From RGZA01 sp041917755 (GTDB taxonomy: Bacteria; Pseudomonadota; Alphaproteobacteria; UBA9219; RGZA01), in NCBI GenBank assembly GCA_041917755.1, contig JAYRWY010000012.1:1-9489 (forward strand): DNA of 9,489 nucleotides, written 5' to 3'. Numbering within the stretch: position 1 is the first letter of the stretch; each line of letters starts with the position of its first letter. The notes beneath the pieces were generated by a model. It saw only the letters and a list, made by a program, of their open reading frames with translations, had not been told where the DNA came from and ran no database searches. The translations under genes were made by a program, and so were the position numbers. Shown here one piece after another: positions 6,421 through 9,489 of the stretch.

Positions 6421-6447
6421 ATTATACAAGGCCACTCTGGCATCCAA
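6421..6447 (-). promoter_or_regulatory. Promoter of the SOUL gene
   Basis: Read leftward, TTGGAT (6447-6442) is followed after 15 bases by a perfect TATAAT (6426-6421). The predicted transcript would start near 6414 and reach the GGAG and ATG pair of the SOUL gene after about 40 bases. The spacer is short, so strength is uncertain. Confidence 0.5.
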
Positions 6448-6465
6448 TTTTGTCCTATTAATGAA

Positions 6466-6494
6466 TTGACAAAAACGGCTTATTTTATAAAGAT
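6466..6494 (+). promoter_or_regulatory. Candidate promoter for the structured leader
   Basis: A perfect TTGACA box (6466-6471) is followed by an A/T-rich stretch. The best -10 match, TATAAA (6486-6491), is only 14 bases away, while sequences at 16-18 bases match poorly. If used, transcription would begin just before the first hairpin of the leader (6499). It faces away from the SOUL promoter, giving divergent transcription from one short region. Confidence 0.35.
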
Positions 6495-6498
6495 AAAG

Positions 6499-6728
6499 GC
6501 AACTTAGGCGACTAAGTGCGTAGGATTTGAGGGTCAGCTTGCAACTACGATAAAATTGCTAAAGCGCTACAGCGAGGAAACGTGTGAAAGCCTCGAATAA
6601 CATGACACTATCATGTTATGCGCTGTAGTCCCCGGTTGGACCAGATTTCATTTGTCTGCATTCAACTGACCACAAGGACTATTGGCGCAGTTTATGTTCA
6701 TCAACATACACTGCATCGGTTTCAACCA
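6499..6728 (+). promoter_or_regulatory. Highly structured leader or small RNA upstream of the 891-aa gene (class not recognised)
   Basis: This stretch contains no convincing gene but many complementary segments. ACTTAG/CTAAGT (6502-6507 with 6512-6517) closes a GCGA tetraloop, extended by GC/GC across one bulged A. CTACAGC (6567-6573) pairs with GCTGTAG (6622-6628) and encloses two hairpins: GAGG/CCTC (6574-6577 with 6591-6594) and a 9-bp stem, ATAACATGA/TCATGTTAT (6597-6605 with 6611-6619). GGTCAG (6532-6537) can pair with CTGACC (6666-6671) around the whole junction. A further hairpin joins GCAGT-TATGTT (6687-6691, 6693-6698) to AACATA-ACTGC (6703-6708, 6710-6714) around CATC. I compared it from memory with common riboswitches, tmRNA, RNase P, 6S and SRP RNAs and found no match. 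Whether it is a cis-acting leader or a separate RNA is open. Confidence 0.5.
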
Positions 6729-6729
6729 G

Positions 6730-6753
6730 CGCACAAAGAGTGCGGCGGTTTTT
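6730..6753 (+). terminator. Terminator-like stem with competing pairing, just before the 891-aa gene
   Basis: CGCAC (6730-6734) pairs with GTGCG (6740-6744) around AAAGA, followed after four bases by TTTTT (6749-6753). The same left arm, extended to CGCACA (6730-6735), is also fully complementary to TGTGCG (6755-6760), which would replace the first stem and loop out the T-run. It lies 22 bases before the ATG of the 891-aa gene, so it could act as an attenuator or end a separate small RNA. The stem is only five base pairs. Confidence 0.35.
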
Positions 6754-6774
6754 CTGTGCGAGTGAGAATTTGGT

Positions 6775-9450
6775 ATGGCTAGTCAGTTTCAACCCATCAC
6801 ACTTCAAGTAACATCCTCATTGCGCAGGCTGCGTTCACAGCTGCTTGCCGCATGGCCACCTGCGCCAAATACCTCGCAGCGTCTTCGTGCAGTAAAAACA
6901 ATAACCACGCATATTAAAGACTCTCTGCCAGCAGATTACCAAGGCGATGTCAGCGTCTTTCTAAGCAACGAAGCTGAAACAATTGCCAATCCTATTACAC
7001 AAGGCTTCCTATATCATCTAACCCAGCAACAAATTGTTACGCGCCAAATTGCAAAAAAGAATAACAACCTCGCCTTGGTCCAGATACAGGTAACAACCGC
7101 AGAACAATTCGAAGAACCTGATGAAACACAGGATGCAGAGCAAACACCTCCCGTTTCACGTATCGAACAAATCAAACAATGGCAAAAAGAAACCGTAAAA
7201 GCGATGTTTCAAGCCATGGCCGATACCGCCATCACGATGGAAGCACAAACATCGCTGCGTGGAGCCATGGCTGGTCTTAACAAGCTCGCAGCATTATTAA
7301 ACAAGGCCACCGCTGCAGTAAAACAAGCGCAATCACCAGTAAAGGGCGCGGTTCAAAAAACCGCTATGCGCGATATTGCATCCACCCTTTCTGATTTACG
7401 CAGCACGCTTTCTGCCGCTAGCCATAATGGTAGCCTGAAACCACCCACCAAATCGCAAATGGCTCTGCGCCAACAACTTAATAAATTGGATAAAATCGCG
7501 CCAGCACGGACATCCGTTAAGCCTGTTGTAGTAAAAGCACCAAAAGCCAATGTTGCTCAAGGCACACCAAAGCAAGCAGCCGTAACATCGACTACTTTGA
7601 AAGCTACCGCTTCCAAAGCATTACCTGTTACTCCAAAGGTAAGGCCAGCAACTGCGCAGGCGAGCAGATTATCAGCAAGAGCCATTCCTGCACAAACATC
7701 TCTGCCCGCACCATCAAGGCAGCTCGCGCGTATTACTATCAAACCCTTGGCACTCAAACTTATCACAAAGCCTGCTACTGCACCGATCAGCAGCATCAAA
7801 ATTAACATCCCGCGCGTAACACCGCGCCTTGTATCAATCCCTGTGTGCTTCATTGCACGCATTCCGCTGCGTACCTCGCCAATACCTGTTCAAAAATTTT
7901 CTTCTGTTACCACAAAAGCCATCATCCAAAAGCTGGCTGATAAGCCTGTAGTAAAATCATCACCGTTAATTGCCATACAGCAGGTAGCAACGCAAACGCG
8001 CTCCACACCGCGCTTTCAAATCAGCCGGCCATTGATTGCACAGCTTCGTGTCACGCCGTCAGTCATCGCCGCTTATCAATTATCCGTGGCTAAAACAGCA
8101 TCGCCGCAAACCACCACAAAAGCAGATATAGCCAAGCCCGATACGACCGCGCAAACCCAGCAAGCCAAAGCAGCACAGCCTACCAGTCTTCAAACGAAAG
8201 CGCCGGCCACCAGCCGCCTTGCCGTTCAATCACTGGGCTCTAAAATTCCACTACGTACTACCCGCGCACCTGCTGTTTATGCAGGTTTGAGCCTGCCCAC
8301 GCCAATATTACGCCAAGCACCACTTGTGTTTACACAACGTATTACTACTGCAACACCCGCGCCCGCTATCTTTACTGCTCGCACCATTCCGACTGCCCCT
8401 GTAGTTGCGGCAGCGCCAGTCTCAAACCCGTATATTCCAGCGCCGCCAGCGACCAAGCCAGCTACTTCTCCAGTTAATGGCAATATTGTTGGAATTGATA
8501 CTGGCACACCTTTAACGACTGTTCATGGCTCACCTGCACCTACTAATACACAGCCAACAAATCCACAGCCGGCAAATCCACAAATAGGCCAAGAGCCAAG
8601 AAACGCAGAACCTACACCGCCGCCTTCCTCTGTTGGTAAGGAAACGTTGCCAACAGGAGATCGTCAAAAAGAGCCACGAAATCCAATTGGTGCGGGATTA
8701 GATACGAGCGGTGTTGCACCAAACATCGTCAATCCACTACCTACAAATCCAACTAACATTAATCGCGATAGACCGATCGCTCAGACGATCTCAACAACAG
8801 GTGCTCCCACAGTCATTAAAGCCGCGGTGATTGAAGGCAAGGCGACTGAAGGCACAGCGGCACCCGCAAACCCAGTAGATGCCAGCAAGAATAAACCGAC
8901 TAACCCAGCCCCAATCACAACGCCTGAAGCCGTGCGTCTGCAAAAGCTTGATGTGTCCAGAACTGAGCCGACAAATAATAATCCTGCATTACCTCCACAG
9001 CCTCCACAGCCTCCGCAGCCGCCAGCAATCCCTAAGGAAGCAGCACATCCGTCAAATGTTGTACCATTTAAACCCAAAGATCCTGAGCGGATGCCACCTC
9101 CACCCTTTCGCAATGATGACTTCAAAGAACGAAGCCATAACCCAAAAGATGATAACGTAATCCATATTGCAGATACCGTACTGCCCCGAGATAGGCTCAG
9201 AAACTTAGATAGAACCGGGACTCTCAAGGAACAATTTCAAAATGACATTTATGGTCTTCGAGCGGCATCTGGCGGAAATAATTTCTATGTAGAATTTATG
9301 AGGGTCGACAGTTCGGATAATAACAGCAGATCCGCTCCCACATCTGGGAGTTATCCACGACATATCACCGCCTCGCCCGACAGACCCGAAGAACAAAACC
9401 CAGGTCTAAGTTTGCTCGGCAAGGTCCTTGATAAAAACCAATGCGGATGA
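6775..9450 (+). CDS. Large proline/alanine/threonine-rich, mostly disordered basic protein of unknown function
   Basis: An 891-residue protein not recognised from any family. The ATG at 6775 follows an in-frame TGA four codons upstream; the ribosome site (GTGAG) is weak. No signal peptide or membrane segment is visible. Residues 1-115 look folded, with mixed hydrophobic and charged residues and W27. Residues about 128-240 look helical (IEQIKQWQKETVKAMFQAMAD, LNKLAALLNKATAAVKQAQ). From 240 to roughly 590 the chain is rich in Pro, Ala, Thr, Ser, Lys and Arg, and residues 240-388 contain no Asp or Glu. A Pro/Asn/Gln-rich part follows, with a PPQ tract near 740-748. The final 100 residues become charged and compact again (RDRLRNLDRTGTLKEQFQNDIYGL). 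Only two cysteines are present (358 and 890). The next gene overlaps the stop codon. Binding to a polyanion is conceivable but unproven. Confidence 0.85.
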   Translation: MASQFQPITLQVTSSLRRLRSQLLAAWPPAPNTSQRLRAVKTITTHIKDSLPADYQGDVSVFLSNEAETIANPITQGFLYHLTQQQIVTRQIAKKNNNLALVQIQVTTAEQFEEPDETQDAEQTPPVSRIEQIKQWQKETVKAMFQAMADTAITMEAQTSLRGAMAGLNKLAALLNKATAAVKQAQSPVKGAVQKTAMRDIASTLSDLRSTLSAASHNGSLKPPTKSQMALRQQLNKLDKIAPARTSVKPVVVKAPKANVAQGTPKQAAVTSTTLKATASKALPVTPKVRPATAQASRLSARAIPAQTSLPAPSRQLARITIKPLALKLITKPATAPISSIKINIPRVTPRLVSIPVCFIARIPLRTSPIPVQKFSSVTTKAIIQKLADKPVVKSSPLIAIQQVATQTRSTPRFQISRPLIAQLRVTPSVIAAYQLSVAKTASPQTTTKADIAKPDTTAQTQQAKAAQPTSLQTKAPATSRLAVQSLGSKIPLRTTRAPAVYAGLSLPTPILRQAPLVFTQRITTATPAPAIFTARTIPTAPVVAAAPVSNPYIPAPPATKPATSPVNGNIVGIDTGTPLTTVHGSPAPTNTQPTNPQPANPQIGQEPRNAEPTPPPSSVGKETLPTGDRQKEPRNPIGAGLDTSGVAPNIVNPLPTNPTNINRDRPIAQTISTTGAPTVIKAAVIEGKATEGTAAPANPVDASKNKPTNPAPITTPEAVRLQKLDVSRTEPTNNNPALPPQPPQPPQPPAIPKEAAHPSNVVPFKPKDPERMPPPPFRNDDFKERSHNPKDDNVIHIADTVLPRDRLRNLDRTGTLKEQFQNDIYGLRAASGGNNFYVEFMRVDSSDNNSRSAPTSGSYPRHITASPDRPEEQNPGLSLLGKVLDKNQCG
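8992..9018 (+). repeat. Three tandem 9-bp units encoding PPQ
   Basis: CCTCCACAG occurs twice in succession, followed by CCTCCGCAG with one synonymous change, then a partial unit CCGCCA. The unit keeps the reading frame, so gain or loss of copies would change only the length of the proline tract. A looser repeat, AAATCCACA, occurs at about 8561-8569 and again at about 8576-8584, giving NPQPANPQ. Confidence 0.7.
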
Positions 9451-9489
9451 TGAATATGCAAGAATTTTATCTCATTCACCTGACTGACA
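9447..9489 (+). CDS. Start of a downstream gene (partial), overlapping the 891-aa gene by ATGA
   Basis: ATG at 9447 overlaps the TGA stop of the large gene (ATGA), and the frame stays open to the window end, reading MMNMQEFYLIHLTD. Two further in-frame ATG codons at 9450 and 9456 are alternative starts. A four-base overlap is typical of translationally coupled genes, which suggests that the product works with, or is dosed against, the 891-aa protein. Only 14 codons are visible, so neither the family nor even the reality of the gene can be settled. Confidence 0.45.
   Translation, partial: MMNMQEFYLIHLTD

Noticed and set aside
6375..6443. N-terminal extension of the SOUL protein to a start at 6443
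   Set aside because: The extension covers the TATAAT promoter and breaks the link between GGAG (6383-6380) and the ATG pair at 6374/6371.
6566..6645. Cloverleaf-like folding suggesting a tRNA
   Set aside because: There is no TTCRA loop, no anticodon arm of correct size and no acceptor stem; the arms have the wrong lengths.
8980..9030. CRISPR-like or mobile-element repeat at the proline tract
   Set aside because: Units are 9 bp, in frame and contiguous without spacers, so this is a coding microsatellite, not an array. No transposase or terminal repeats were seen anywhere in the window.
8781..9227. Minus-strand open frames (also 7353-7550, 7557-7862, 8277-8507) opposite the large gene
   Set aside because: They arise from the stop-poor codon composition of the Pro/Ala/Thr-rich gene; their Gly/Val-rich translations mirror its codons.

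Overview
The window is a stretch of bacterial chromosome of moderate GC with tightly packed genes. The gene set is a leftward sulfate uptake operon headed by an Rrf2-type regulator, a DUF465 protein, TrhO, a FixH-like protein, a PCu(A)C-like protein, a PhnA-domain protein and a SOUL-family protein. Together these suggest a Gram-negative proteobacterium, most likely an alphaproteobacterium. No rRNA, tRNA or marker gene fixes the lineage, so that is inference.

Left region (1-3261, all on the minus strand). An Rrf2-family regulator, a periplasmic sulfate-binding protein (Sbp/CysP type), CysT and CysW follow one another with gaps or overlaps of 19, 3 and -1 bases. The gene at the left edge (cysW) is cut by the window; a CysA ATPase is expected beyond it. 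The regulator is probably the operon's own sulfur or redox sensor. A perfect 9+9 bp inverted repeat sits just before its start and overlaps its ribosome binding site. A DUF465 (YdcH-like) gene lies upstream in the same direction.

Middle region (3391-6447). On the plus strand, trhO (tRNA U34 hydroxylation) starts almost at the predicted transcription start of a good TTGACA/CATAAT promoter, so its mRNA may be leaderless. A FixH-like membrane protein follows, then a hairpin terminator. A second plus-strand pair is an exported PCu(A)C-like protein whose copper ligands appear replaced, and a 73-aa PhnA-domain protein that starts with TTG. Its stop codon abuts the stop codon of a convergent membrane-anchored SOUL gene, forming TAATTA with no base between.

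Right region (6448-9489). A gene-free stretch of roughly 300 bases carries a TTGACA box and an unusual concentration of self-complementary segments: a GNRA-capped hairpin, a nested multibranch fold, a long hairpin and a terminator-like stem with a competing partner. It leads into a single 891-codon gene for a protein I do not recognise. That protein has a compact-looking N-terminus, a helical segment, a very long Pro/Ala/Thr-rich disordered part that is strongly basic in its first half (residues 240-388 contain no Asp or Glu), and a Pro/Asn-rich tail. The start of another gene overlaps its end by ATGA. This leader-plus-protein unit is the least explained part of the window.
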